Of a stretch of DNA of 64,000 bases, positions 21,621 to 30,785 are shown one piece after another. Both the position numbers and the translations under genes were made by a program. Numbering within the stretch: the stretch's first letter is position 1; each line of letters opens with the position of its first letter. This DNA is from Symbiodinium microadriaticum (lineage: Eukaryota; Sar; Dinophyceae; Suessiales; Symbiodiniaceae), in the NCBI GenBank assembly GCA_001939145.1, contig LSRX01000320.1, positions 34,361-98,360 of the forward strand, written 5' to 3'. A model generated the notes under the pieces. It was given only the letters and a program-made list of their open reading frames with translations, had not been told where the DNA came from and did not search any database.

Positions 21621-21848
21621 TCGGCCATTTTTTGAGTGCAACATTCCCATCCGCCTAGGGTGGCGTGAAGAACCCTAAGCCCTGAACCCTACCCCAAATT
21701 CTGGGGAGTGTATAGACCTGCGCAGTTCGGACTCAACCCTAAGCCAGAACCGCCTCACTAGCGTGAACACCCGCGGTTGCCCCGGCAATCACAGCATGCT
21801 GCACTCAGATCGGATTTCAGCTGAAAACAACCCCAAGAACCTAGCTAA

Positions 21849-22002
21849 CTAGCCCGAACTGGGGCCCGACACCACCGAAATGACTGCCAGCTCCGACTCA
21901 CGCAACAGCTCCCTGAGCCGCGTCAAGGCACTGAAGAGTGAAATCCCTGCAGCCTTCCCCCTCTCTTCTCCCATCTCAAGCAAGATGGAAGGATTCATGG
22001 AT
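21849..22002 (-). CDS. Candidate exon, amphipathic helix
   Basis: The minus frame contains MGEERGKAAGISLFSALTRL and RELLRESELAVISVV, with acceptor CTTGCTTGAG and donor TCG|GTGGTG. Third positions are GC-rich. It is flanked by a microsatellite upstream. Confidence 0.45.
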
Positions 22003-22039
22003 GGCTGGGTGGGTAGAGAGTTAGACGGAGGGATCGAGA

Positions 22040-22252
22040 TGATCTGGTTATGATATGATATGCTAGGATATGATATGATACGGCATGGATAATAGGAGAC
22101 TGCCATGATACATAACATAAAATACTTAACAGTACATACATACATACATACATACATACATACATTCATACATTCATACATTCATACATTCATACATTCA
22201 TACATTCATACATTCATACATTCATACATTCATACATTCATACATTCATACA

Positions 22253-22283
<31 letters not shown>

Positions 22284-22352
22284 CATACATACATACATAC
22301 ATAACATACATACATAACATACATACATAACATACATACATACATACATACA

Positions 22353-22400
<48 letters not shown>
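22040..22400. repeat. (ATATG), (ATAC) and (ATTC) microsatellite
   Basis: Long TACA runs with phased TTCA and AACA interruptions, ending in (TA)n. Confidence 0.95.
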
Positions 22401-22401
<1 letters not shown>

Positions 22402-22500
22402 TTCTTTATATGCCCAAAGAGGTTACAGGTCACCGACTCAGCCCCCAAGCGTTGTGCTCGGAGCCTGCAGCTCGTGAAGCTTGAAGAACAGCTCGGACTT
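22401..22500 (-). CDS. Candidate exon AFGEAEKSELFFKLHELQA; upstream copy of a duplication
   Basis: After AGCAACAG|G the minus frame is an amphipathic helix with strong Glu/Lys/Leu content. 22401-22491 is repeated exactly at 22694-22784. Confidence 0.4.
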
Positions 22501-22526
22501 CTCTGCTTCCCCAAAGGCCTGTTGCT

Positions 22527-22622
22527 GGGGTTTAAGGTTTAGGATTTAGGATTTAGGGTTTAGGGTGACTTACCCTAAACCCTAAACCCTAAAACCCTAA
22601 ACCCTAAGCCCAAACTCTAAAC
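22527..22622. repeat. Tail-to-tail inverted telomere-like pair
   Basis: TTTAGGG units (22527-22566) and CCCTAAA units (22573-22622) are separated by six bases, forming a large potential hairpin. Confidence 0.9.
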
Positions 22623-22693
22623 TGTGGGGTTTGGGCTGCTGGGGGGGAGACCGAGGGCTTGCTGCAAGCATCTTTTTGGTTCTTGTATATATA

Positions 22694-22785
22694 TTTCTTT
22701 ATATGCCCAAAGAGGTTACAGGTCACCGACTCAGCCCCCAAGCGTTGTGCTCGGAGCCTGCAGCTCGTGAAGCTTGAAGAACAGN
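22694..22785. repeat. Exact 91-bp duplicate ending at a single N
   Basis: Identical to 22401-22491 and cut off by N at 22785. An assembly overlap or haplotype join is more likely than a real duplication. Confidence 0.8.
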
Positions 22786-23233
22786 GGTTACCTTAAAAAA
22801 GTTGACTGCAGTTGCTTTATTATGGGTCGCTACAGGGTCTGAAGAAGGGGTCTAACATGTGCAGGGAGCTGATAGAGTCAGATTGGGTAGTATATTAAGA
22901 CATGGTTGTCTACACTTATGCTCTGGCTTCGAGACTGCCAAGGCTCCTGGCAACTATTTCTCATTTAGGATTTAGGATGATTGAGTTCTATGGTTGGAGT
23001 TTAAGATTCAGGCCTCTGCGGTGTGGCGTGTGTGGTTTGTTAAGAGCTCCTTTTATCTCGGATGGTTTAGTTTAATGTTTAGTGCTTAGGATCTCAGTGT
23101 TGAGGTTTCCGAATTTTCCTGTGTTGGATGGGGTTTGGATGTTGTCGTAGATATATATATATATATATATATACATACACATATATATATATATAGGCGC
23201 CTATATTAATTCCCTTACTCCTTAAGGTTGAAC
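22786..23233. other. No supported gene; (TA)n at about 23150-23195
   Basis: Unique sequence with a short AT microsatellite. Confidence 0.3.
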
Positions 23234-23321
23234 CGGTCCTTTCTCGGACGATTCTTAGGTCCGGGCCCGAGGGCTGGGCAACCCCCGGAAGACAAACTTC
23301 AGCAAAGACTGGCCAAAGTTC
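23234..23321 (-). CDS. Candidate exon (88 nt)
   Basis: Acceptor TTTAG|GAA and donor ACCG|GTTCAA. The peptide includes ELWPVFAEVCLPGVAQPSG. It lies immediately left of hairpin C2. Confidence 0.4.
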
Positions 23322-23337
23322 CTAAACTCTGAACGCT

Positions 23338-23432
23338 ATATGGGCAGTTCTCTGAATTAGGGTCCCTTTGTCGACGGCACCCTTACACAAAAAGAACGTA
23401 AAAAGGGACCCTGATTTAGAGAGCTGCCCATG
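23338..23432. mobile_element. Hairpin element, family C (copy 2)
   Basis: TATGGGCAGTTCTCTGAATT pairs with ATTTAGAGAGCTGCCCAT. Confidence 0.8.
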
Positions 23433-23948
23433 TGTGGCGGTTGGCTTTAGCTGGCCCAGAAGGTTTCAGCAACAAAAATGCGACCTCTGAGAACCAAGCT
23501 GGAGACTCTATGAAAACCCTGAACCCTAAACCTTGAGGCCCTAAGTTAACGAGAAAGAGAAGAGGCCTAGGGTATATTTCTGGGCCATCTTAAGGGGCTG
23601 AGGGATGGGACCCGAAAACGGCGGCCCTGAATTGAAGCTCTCTATCTCTCTCTCTCTCGCTCTCTTTCCGCGGCAGCATTAGAGGACCTGGGCGCTTAGG
23701 GCATAACACGGAATTGTGTTTTCTCGCGCGAGGGCGGGGAGAAAGACTGAAAGGTTCAGAGTGCGAGCAGTGCTCCTTTCCCAAACTTTCCAGTGCGCCA
23801 GGACTGCAGGAAATGCAAGCATCAGTGGCCCATTGAAGGGGGAGCTTTTTCATAGCAGGGGACCAAAAACAGACGATACCTTACCAGCATAATTTCTTGC
23901 TTCTGAAGCAATGGGTTCTCTGGCTTTCGGAGCCAGGATTTAGGACTA
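23433..23948. other. Possible minus exons, weak
   Basis: Minus openings near 23450-23520 (WFSEVAFLLLKPSGPAK) and 23760-23820 (SWRTGKFGKGALLAL after CTGCAG). A (TC)n run lies at 23640-23665. Confidence 0.25.
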
Positions 23949-24042
23949 TACCCATAGGCCCCTAAGTAGTTCCGTTCTATGGTTTATATTCAGAATCCTA
24001 TAAGGTAATCCCAAAAAGGAACTACTTAGGGGCCTATGGGTA
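23949..24042. mobile_element. Hairpin element, family A, subtype 1
   Basis: TACCCATAGGCCCCTAAGTA pairs with TACTTAGGGGCCTATGGGTA; 94 bp with centre GGTTTATATTCAGAATCC. Confidence 0.9.
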
Positions 24043-24184
24043 CAAGCCCCCAGGGATGAAGAGGACAAAGCCATGGAAGGCTCATCATCATCATCATCAT
24101 CATCTAAGGAATCTAAGGCTTGGAGTTTGGGGCTCAGGTTTTGGGGGATCACGGCGTAGAGTTTGGGATTTAGGGATCAGGTCC

Positions 24185-24429
24185 CAACCCTAAACTCTAA
24201 GCCCTGAAGCCCCAGCCCAAACCCCAAACCCTAAACCCCTACATAATTCCTAAACCCTAAAACCCCAAAACCCCTAAACCCCAAGACCCTAAGCCCTTGC
24301 CTAAACCCTAAACCCTAAAACCCCTAAAACCCCAAAAACCCCCAAAACCCCCAAAACCCTAAAACCCCTAAACCCTAAAGCCCCTAAACCCTAAAACCCC
24401 GAAACCCCAAAGCCCTAAAACCTCTAAAA
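24185..24429 (-). repeat. Long CCCTAAAA/CCCCTAAA array
   Basis: One of the largest arrays in the window; C-strand orientation. Confidence 0.95.
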
Positions 24430-24520
24430 CCGGCCTCTTGGACGGCCAGGAAGAAGGGCGAGGACCTGAAGATGCCGTGCTTGACGGTGGAAAAGACCTC
24501 AGGGAAGCTGAGCCCGGGGG
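24430..24520 (-). CDS. Candidate exon between large inverted arrays
   Basis: The minus frame after CCTGAG or GGCTCAG contains EVFSTVKHGIFRSSPFFLAV and ends GCCG|GTTTTAG. The plus strand is also open (KKGEDLKMPCLTVEKTSGKL), so strand is uncertain. Confidence 0.35.
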
Positions 24521-24722
24521 AAGTTTGGAGGTTTGGGGGCTTAGGGGTTTAGGGTTCAGGGGTTAGAGTTTTGGAAGGTTTTTAGGGGTTTGGGGTTTTA
24601 GGGGTTTTGGGGGTTTTGGGGGGTTTACGGGGTTTAGGGTTTTGGGGTTTTGGGGTTTGGGGTTTGGGGTTTTAGGGTTTCGGGGTGTAGGGTTTAAGGG
24701 TTTAAGGTTTCGGGGTTTTTGT
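24521..24722 (+). repeat. Long TTTAGGG/TTTTGGGG array
   Basis: G-strand partner of the array at 24185. Confidence 0.95.
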
Positions 24723-24792
24723 TTTGGGCAGTGACCCCTTTCTCCGCGAGAGCACAGGTCTAAGCCGCCTGTCCCTCAAGGGACATGCACGG

Positions 24793-24902
24793 CTTGGAGG
24801 TTCATGGGTAGTTATAAATGGGGTTATAAGTAGGGTAACTATACTTATGAACCATACTAGGGGACTTATAACCCCACTTAGAACTACCCATGAACCTCCA
24901 AG
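24793..24902. mobile_element. Hairpin element, family D (copy 1, intact)
   Basis: CTTGGAGGTTCATGGGTAGT pairs with ACTACCCATGAACCTCCAAG; 110 bp. Confidence 0.9.
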
Positions 24903-25394
24903 GGACCCTATCCAGCTTGGGATCCGGAGGCTTGTGCCTAGGCCAGGCGGAGCTTCGAGGAAGGATCGTCGAGGGTTTACGGTTTAATTAGTGTCTAGGG
25001 ATCGCCGAGGACCGCAAGAGCATGGATCAAGCCCCAGGCACAAACTCTGTAACCCTAAAGCGCAGCTGAGCCTAAAACTCGGAACACCCTAAATAACTTA
25101 CCTTTTTGAGGACTTATACAACAGACGTAAATCAGCCTAAGGAGCCGCAAAAAGCTAGGTGACCTAGAGTCTAGGTCAACCCTGAACAGAGGATGGATCG
25201 ACCTCGGAGCCGTCAGAACGCCATGTTGAGCCTAGCGTAAGGGCTATGGGTTTAGGGTCTGGGGGTTTCGGGTTGGGATCCCGCCGCCCCCCAATCAACG
25301 GGTGACGGTATGGTCTACAAACGACCATGAGCTCCAAACCCTCACGCCCTAAAAGGCTGAACCCCGAAATCAAGACACCCCCAAAAAAACCCCC
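24903..25394. other. Possible minus exons, weak
   Basis: Minus openings at about 25005-25050 (VCAWGLIHALAVLGD) and 25275-25345 (GLELMVVCRPYRHPLIGG). Confidence 0.25.
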
Positions 25395-25436
25395 CCAACC
25401 CTAAACAACCCTAAACACCCCTAAACAACCCTAAAC
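25395..25436 (-). repeat. CCCTAAACA array
   Basis: Four short C-strand units. Confidence 0.85.
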
Positions 25437-25531
25437 GTTGAAGGTTGCCTTTCTTGCAGCCTCAGTGCTAGTTCCCATTCCTCGGCTGGCTAGGACAAGG
25501 GCATCGTGACCGGAGGTTCGATCCGAGGTCC
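25437..25531 (-). CDS. Candidate exon ending at GTTTAGGG
   Basis: The minus frame contains GHDALVLASRGMGTSTEAAR and ends TTCAAC|GTTTAGGG. The corresponding plus frames have stops. Hairpin A2 starts one base away, at 25532. Confidence 0.45.
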
Positions 25532-25690
25532 TACCCATAGGCCCCAAAGTAGCTCCTTTTTGTGGCTTATATTTTTTTTAGAATCCTATAAGGTAATCCC
25601 AAAAAGGAACTACTTATGGGCCTATGGGTTTTATATTTAGGATCCTATAAGGTAAGCCCCAAAAGGAACTACTTAGGGGCCTATGGGTAG
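25532..25690. mobile_element. Family A hairpin with duplicated right half
   Basis: The TACCCATAGGCCCC left arm is followed by two copies of the GGAACTACTTA..GGGCCTATGGGT right half. Confidence 0.85.
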
Positions 25691-25925
25691 GCCCCACTTG
25701 TAGCCCCCCCAGGGCCGTAAAGTAGTAGGTTTCAGTACGGGGTGAAAGTAGCGAGCTGGAGACACAGGCGTTTTGTCCACCGTACACCAGCCCGATCGGA
25801 TTACAGTAACTGCACTGCCACCAAAAACCCGCAGCTGGAAGCGATGCTAATCATCCTTTTTCAAGATCCAACTTTTCGGGATCTGCTGTGCGCATTTCCG
25901 ACTCTTTACTGTGGCACGCTCTGCA
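25691..25925 (-). CDS. Two candidate exons
   Basis: Minus frames RATVKSRKCAQQIPKSWIL (25850-25925) and GFWWQCSYCNPIGLVYGGQ continuing through SSSLLSPRTETYYFTALGG (25691-25835). Splice sites were not resolved, and an 82-codon plus frame overlaps. Confidence 0.3.
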
Positions 25926-26072
25926 GGCCCCCCATAAGGGCTTATAGGGTTTCGGGCCTTGGCGGGCTCTCGGATGTCTTTAGGGTTTAGGGTTTAGGGC
26001 TTATAGGCCTACGCTGATGTGCCGACACTGGTTGCCTTTTGGCAGCTGTAGCACATAGTGCTTCTCTCTTAC

Positions 26073-26158
26073 GGAACAATGTCTTCATCACAATCCAAAA
26101 CCATGCAGTCTCGAAGTTGGCACAGTAGCATGGCATGGGCCTCCTCCACTCTTGAAGC
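26073..26158 (-). CDS. Candidate exon with consensus donor
   Basis: Acceptor CTGTAG|GCT and donor CC|GTAAGAG enclose 86 nt reading ASRVEEAHAMLLCQLRDCMV and LDCDEDIVP. The antisense frame is Ser/Thr-rich, as expected for a non-coding complement. No family is recognised. Confidence 0.5.
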
Positions 26159-26187
26159 CTACAGGGTTCAGGGTTTAGGGCCTTCTC

Positions 26188-26409
26188 CTAAAGGGCAGTG
26201 ATAAGCTTCGTTGCCTGCACTTTAGGTGACCTTGCGCGCTCTACACCGCAAGCTTGACAACGAGCCTGAAACCCAAGCCACATAAAGCCTAGCGAATTCC
26301 AACACGGTTTGTTGCACCATCCCTGCATGGCATCGTCAAAGCTCCCTCTCTGGGCCAAAGATTGTGAGATAGCATCTTCTTTGCTCAAACAGTCATGAAG
26401 ATGGCCTAC
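26188..26409 (-). CDS. Candidate exon, 73 open codons
   Basis: Opens after GATAG|G and contains CLSKEDAISQSLAQRGSFDD followed by AMQGWCNKPCWNSLGFMW. The first half has a helical-repeat look (A-x-x-G-x-F-D-D-A). The 3' boundary is unknown; the frame stops at 26188. Confidence 0.45.
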   Translation of the reverse strand, partial: VGHLHDCLSKEDAISQSLAQRGSFDDAMQGWCNKPCWNSLGFMWLGFQARCQACGVERARSPKVQATKLITAL

Positions 26410-26526
26410 CTATCGTAGGCCGTGACTTCCGCAGCCCTGCAGAAACCTTAAAGGGCCTGATAACAGGAACCAATTTTGAAAGACCCCGGTGGGTGCATTT
26501 GGGGGACGCCGTCCAAAGCCTCGAGG

Positions 26527-26688
26527 CTACTGGGCAGCGGCGGCGACCGCGGCAAAAGCTCCTGAGGTCTCGAGGTCAGGGTGATGAGTCGGTGCCACTT
26601 GCACCCAAGCTTCATTTCGTTCTTTCTCACTATACCGAACCTCCAAAATCAGGCCGAATTCTGCAAAAACATGTGGGTCTCGTCCCCC
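26527..26688 (-). CDS. Candidate exon
   Basis: After TTTTTGCAG the minus frame contains FGLILEVRYSEKERNEAWVQ and VAPTHHPDLETSGAFAAV. It overlaps the end of the next open frame by about 40 bp, so a short intron is implied. Confidence 0.4.
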   Translation of the reverse strand, partial: GGRDPHVFAEFGLILEVRYSEKERNEAWVQVAPTHHPDLETSGAFAAVAAAAQ

Positions 26689-27002
26689 ACCCCTCCCAAA
26701 ATATGGTTCCGGTGGCAATGCTGACGGCCAGTGAGGAACAGCATCTTCATGACCGACTTGACTAGCAACATGGACAATGCAAATTCATCGCGCACGGCAT
26801 CACGCAGCCGAATTACGTCAGCGGTTGTTTGGCGGAGCACCACGTTCCGACTTTGTCCTTCGAATTCAACCGTGCTCTCGACAAGCAGCATACATCTGGC
26901 GAGAGTACACAACGTCACATCTCTATTGCGAACCGAACAGCACCAAGCATCCTGGCGCGATTTGGTTCGGAAGCAGGGATTTACATTGAACCAACCTAAG
27001 CC
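26649..27002 (-). CDS. 118-codon open frame, likely exon
   Basis: Contains LARCMLLVESTVEFEGQSRN, RQTTADVIRLRDAVRDEFAL and SMLLVKSVMKMLFLTG; GC-rich third positions. A likely acceptor is CGCGCCAG|GATGCT (about 26955). The antisense frame is Ser/Thr-rich. Helical; no family recognised. Confidence 0.5.
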   Translation of the reverse strand, partial: GLGWFNVNPCFRTKSRQDAWCCSVRNRDVTLCTLARCMLLVESTVEFEGQSRNVVLRQTTADVIRLRDAVRDEFALSMLLVKSVMKMLFLTGRQHCHRNHILGGVGDETHMFLQNSA

Positions 27003-27177
27003 TTAATCCGTCTTCGTATTGAAAAACTTCAAACCCAGAAGCCTGAAGCCGTGAAGTCCCACGCCTCAACCCAGCCCTGCTTAAAAATGCAAAACTCTGA
27101 CTCTGAATCTCAAAATCCTAAAACACCCGGTGTCCTAACCTCTACAAAAGTTCTTGTGCACCTAAACACCTTACATA

Positions 27178-27242
27178 AACCTAAACCCTAAACCCTAAAC
27201 CCTAAGCCCTAAATCCTAAACCCTAAACACTAAACCCTAAAC
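27178..27242 (-). repeat. CCCTAAA array
   Basis: Nine units; it ends CCCTAAAC at the next island. Confidence 0.95.
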
Positions 27243-27340
27243 CGTAGAAGAAGGAGCGTGGCCTCTAGAAGCCCCCGCGCCACGGCCATGCGCTCGGCGT
27301 AGTACTCCCCGGAAGTGGGATTGTAGGCTTGACCTTCGAT
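27243..27340 (-). CDS. Candidate exon ending at GTTTAGGG
   Basis: The minus frame YNPTSGEYYAERMAVARGLL continues to CTACG|GTTTAGGG. A plus frame is also open. The acceptor is possibly GGTCAAG. Confidence 0.4.
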
Positions 27341-27479
27341 ACAGCTTTAATTTAGGCCTTAGGGCTTATACCTTAAACTACTGTACTTGATACAGGCACT
27401 ACTTAGAAACGCAAGATGGCTTGACCTCCGGTACAGCTTTCGAACCCCAACGAACTATATTTACAAGTAGAATAACATG

Positions 27480-27770
27480 ATTTAGTTACTCAGCATATGG
27501 AAACCTTAAGGAATAGGAACAATAATTATTGAGATAACTCGTACTCAGCTTTATTTTTTCGACAGGCCCCTAAGGAATAGTATCGATAACTAGTATGACT
27601 CTGTTTTACATGTACAACAGACCCTGAAGGAATAGCATCAAGAACTATTGATATAACTCTGTTTTAAATCTAAAACAGACCCTTAAGGAATAGTATCAAT
27701 AATTATTGATATAACTCTGCTTTAAATCTAAAACAGACCTTTAAGGAATAGTATCAATAATTATTGACCC
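27480..27770. repeat. Tandem repeat, about 58-62 bp unit, 4-5 copies
   Basis: CCTTAAGGAATAGTATCAAT...AACTCTGTTTTAAATCTAAAACAGAC; the last copies are the most alike. Each unit contains inverted repeats (TCAATAATTATTGA and TTTTAAATCTAAAA). A related fragment lies near 28720. Confidence 0.9.
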
Positions 27771-27789
27771 TAAACCCTAAACCCTAAAC
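27768..27789 (-). repeat. Short CCCTAAA array joining the tandem repeat to an exon
   Basis: Three units start where the last tandem unit is cut. Confidence 0.9.
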
Positions 27790-27905
27790 GCGAATATTAT
27801 TCGGATCAATCCCCAGCCTTAGCTCACGAGCCGAGCCACCTCGGTCCAGTGCGGCCGCCAGGCGCAGGAGCTTCCATTTCAGCTCCTCCAGGCACTTTCT
27901 CTTGG
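27790..27905 (-). CDS. Strong candidate exon ending exactly at GTTTAGGG
   Basis: Minus frame KRKCLEELKWKLLRLAAAL then DRGGSARELRLGIDPNNIR, ending CGC|GTTTAGGG, where the next in-frame codon in the array is TAG. It forms a clear charged amphipathic helix. The upstream boundary lies near CCAAAAGTGCCAAG. Confidence 0.5.
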
Positions 27906-27911
27906 CACTTT

Positions 27912-27993
27912 TGGGGTTTAAAGTTTAGGGTTTAAGTGCAGGGATTTAGGGATTTAGGGTTCAGGGATTTTGGATAAGGTTTAGGGTGTAAGT
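27912..27993 (+). repeat. Decayed TTTAGGG array
   Basis: G-strand partner on the other side of the exon candidate. Confidence 0.8.
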
Positions 27994-28000
27994 GTACCCT

Positions 28001-28071
28001 ATGCTTCCAGGGATCTTCTTATGGAGTTCTTAAAGGGTCTAGGGCCCTAGCTATAAGGTCCTTGGAAGCAA
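28001..28071. mobile_element. Hairpin element, single copy
   Basis: ATGCTTCCAGGGATCTTCTT pairs with ATAAGGTCCTTGGAAGCA. Confidence 0.6.
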
Positions 28072-28189
28072 AGTTTGAAGGTTTAGAGTTCAAGTTTAGG
28101 GATTTTGGATAAGGCTTTGGGTTGAGGTTGCTGGGGCTTTGACCCTGAACCCTACACACTTAACCCCTAAACCTAAACACCCACGACCC

Positions 28190-28270
28190 AAAATCATAAT
28201 TCCTTAAAGGAACCCCAGCACCAAACCGTGCCTGCACCGTGTCGGTTCCGGTTGCACCGCCGATAGATGT
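28190..28270 (-). other. Possible exon GPSTSIGGATGTDTVQAR
   Basis: Minus frame after GTTGCTGAG|G, ending GCACG|GTTTGG. Confidence 0.35.
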
Positions 28271-28376
28271 GGAGGGCCCCTCAGCAACCAGCGACTAGAG
28301 CTTAGAACACCTGGCTAAGGCTTCCGTAGTTCAGTTAAGGGCACTGTGGGCCTAGAACTTGTTTTCCAAAATCCCT

Positions 28377-28478
28377 ACACCCCTAAACCCCTACACCCTA
28401 AACCCTAAACACCTAAACCCTAAACCCCTAAACCCCTAAACCCCTAAACCCCTAAACCCCTAAACCCTAAACCCTAAC
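28377..28478 (-). repeat. CCCTAAA/CCCCTAAA array
   Basis: About 13 units. Confidence 0.95.
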
Positions 28479-28489
28479 TTAGCTTTAGG

Positions 28490-28850
28490 GCCTTTTCAAC
28501 CCTGTTCGACACCCCCAGGTTGATGTTTGAGGGGCCCACTACTACAAAATCCCAAGCCTGGCCAAAGAGGGAGGTCCGAAAGAGAACATCAAGGCCTGGG
28601 CATCTGATGTAGGGGTCATTTGACAATCAGAATAGGGGTTTTGGGATGTTTTGGCTGGTTTGCTTGCGTATATACTAATTAACTACTATTGATCTATATT
28701 GTAATAGTGTGGAACCCTGGGGAGTAATATCGATAACTATTCAGGACATCATGCTAATCGCTGACACATTCGGGGGCTCTCGAAAACTTGGTTGCCCGGA
28801 GTACTGCAGGCATTTCGGACGAAGTGGGTCGGGTCTTCGGGCATAGGGGG
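28490..28850. other. Weak minus openings and a tandem-unit fragment
   Basis: ALMFSFGPPSLA after ATGCCCAG|G (about 28560-28600). GGAGTAATATCGATAACTAT at about 28720 resembles the 27480 repeat. Confidence 0.25.
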
Positions 28851-28946
28851 CCCTAAACCCTAAACCCTAAACCCTGAATCCGCGAACACCCTAAACTCTA
28901 AACCCTAAACCCTAAACCCTACACCCTAAACTCTAAACCCTAAACC
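28851..28946 (-). repeat. CCCTAAA array
   Basis: Left member of an inverted pair. Confidence 0.95.
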
Positions 28947-29036
28947 GTGACACCCCATGCTTTCAAACCCGACGCCCCAGACCTTCGGCTGCCAACCCGC
29001 GACCTTCAAAGATCGACCCACGAAGTGAGAAGAAGG
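28947..29036 (-). CDS. Candidate exon between inverted arrays
   Basis: Acceptor CTTTGAAG|G; the peptide VAGWQPKVWGVGFESMGCH ends CACG|GTTTAGGG. Plus frames are also open. Confidence 0.4.
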
Positions 29037-29146
29037 ATCTAGGGCCTTAGGGCTTAGGGCTTACGGCTTTAGGGGTTTTGGGTTTTGGGGGGGGTTAGGG
29101 TTAGGGTTTAGGGTTTAGGGGTTTAGGGTTCAGGGGTTTGGGTGTT
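29037..29146 (+). repeat. TTTAGGG array
   Basis: Right member of the pair. Confidence 0.9.
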
Positions 29147-29327
29147 TAGAGCAGCGAAAGCGGTTGAAGTTGAGGCCGAGCACCGACGCCAGCAAAGGTA
29201 GGCGTCCTTGCGCTGCAATGGACAATGAACATCAAGGTTCCGCCCCCTAAGCCCTATCTACCCCAAACCTATATCAAGACGGGCTTCCTCGTTATTGTCA
29301 GTATTGTCGTGTCTGTCCATGTCATCC

Positions 29328-29390
29328 CAAGTAGGCAAAAGCGCACAGCAGCCGCAGCCCAGCAACCCTCAAAATGAAATCCTCCCAGGC
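29328..29390 (-). CDS. Candidate exon
   Basis: After GCTGGCAG|G the minus frame reads AWEDFILRVAGLRLLCAFAY. Two other minus frames are open here as well, so phase is uncertain. Confidence 0.35.
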
Positions 29391-29742
29391 CTGCCAGCGA
29401 ACGTCCAAATTCTATAGCTAATCTGCAATGGCAACATTTCGGAAAAGTTCTGCAAAGGCATCCCGCCATTTTGGGTATATATTTTGGGGAACACCGTAAC
29501 TCCAAACCTAAACCTAGTACACCAGCAAACCCCACAAAACAATACTAAACCCCTAACGCCAAAACCCTCACCCCTAAACCCGACGCCCTGCCTGTAGCAC
29601 CGAAAAAAAGCCTGCCTTTACTATATAACGAGGTCAAAATACGGAACTCTGAAAAATTGGCTTGCTTAGGATGTAACACCTTTAGCTAGAGGCCTCAGGC
29701 TAAAACCCTCCCGACAGCTAATGAGCGCAGACTATACAACCT

Positions 29743-29855
29743 TACTTGGAGGTTCATGAGTAGTTGTAAAGGGGGTTATAAGTCCCCTAATATGGGTTCG
29801 AAGCATAGTTACCCTACTTATAATCCCGTTTACAACTACCCATGAACCTCCAAGT
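29743..29855. mobile_element. Hairpin element, family D (copy 2)
   Basis: ACTTGGAGGTTCATGAGTAG pairs with CTACCCATGAACCTCCAAGT. A solo right arm lies at 29984-30009. Confidence 0.85.
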
Positions 29856-30027
29856 AGACCTTAAACCCTAAAGTATAGTTCCCCTACTATCTACCCCCCC
29901 CCCATTTATATAACCACCCCCCAAACCCTAAACCCTATAGAACCCCATAGAACCCTTAAAGGAACCCTATATACCCTCATTTATATAGCTACCCATGAAC
30001 CTCCAAGTACCCGGCACGTCTCAGGTC

Positions 30028-30086
30028 CTGAGATCCGCGGCTTCGCGGTGCCACGGAGAGGCGCGACCCAAGCGAAGTCCCAAGAC
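30028..30086 (-). CDS. Candidate exon with non-canonical GA donor
   Basis: Acceptor CCAGCCCAG|G; VLGLRLGRASPWHREAADL then CAG|GACCTGAG. GA 5' splice sites are known in dinoflagellates. Confidence 0.35.
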
Positions 30087-30111
30087 CTGGGCTGGAGGGA
30101 CCCTGAACTTT

Positions 30112-30519
30112 ACTTGGAGGTTCATGGGTAGTTATATTAAATGGGGTTATAAGTAGGGGAACTATACTTATGAACCATATTCGGGGACATAAACTTGGAG
30201 GTTCATGGGTAGTTATAAACGGGGTTATAAGTAGGGTAACTAGACTTATAACCCATATGGGGGTCTCCGAAAATCGGGACCCTAATGCAGTACGCTAAAT
30301 AGTAGGATCCTTATTATCAAGGACTCCGAAATAGGGTACCTCTAATTTTCAGAAACTCCCATATTCGGGGACTTAAACCCCCCACTTCTAATATAGGGGC
30401 CTTAATAATTAGAATAGGGTTTTGGGGGCCCATTATACTATACTTATAATAAGGAACCCCCAAAATAATATAGGTAATTATTGAAGCCCCTATAGTAACT
30501 ACCCATGAACCTCCAAGTA
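30112..30519. mobile_element. Nested element: family D containing B and F
   Basis: A family D hairpin (left arm at 30112, partly repeated at 30193; right arm ends 30519) is interrupted by a family B copy at 30254-30364 and a family F copy at 30392-30495. CATAT flanks the B copy on both sides. Confidence 0.85.
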
Positions 30520-30785
30520 AACCTAAGTGACTCTGGGCTCCTTCAAGAGCTCTTTCCACCACCCCCCCTTTCAAGGGCCCTCTAATGGAGACCTTAGTGT
30601 TCCTGGAGTAGTGGGTATATCGGGGTATGAAAGAGGGGTAGTTTGGGGGAGTTGGAGGGGGTTCTGGGTTCATTTGAGGGATTCTCTAGCAGTTGCTAAG
30701 ATACTACTACGCTTGTGGCTTAATACGCTCTTAGTAGAGATTCCCTACAGCATTCTGTACCGGTTCTTTACGGTTCTATAGGGGT

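Noticed and set aside
22105..22317. CRISPR-like regular repeat
   Set aside because: It is a contiguous tetranucleotide microsatellite with no spacers.
25500..25530. tRNA-like GGTTCGATCC box
   Set aside because: No matching acceptor stem or anticodon arm could be found around it.
26731..27006. 91-codon plus ORF
   Set aside because: Ser/Thr/Arg-rich complement of the stronger minus frame.
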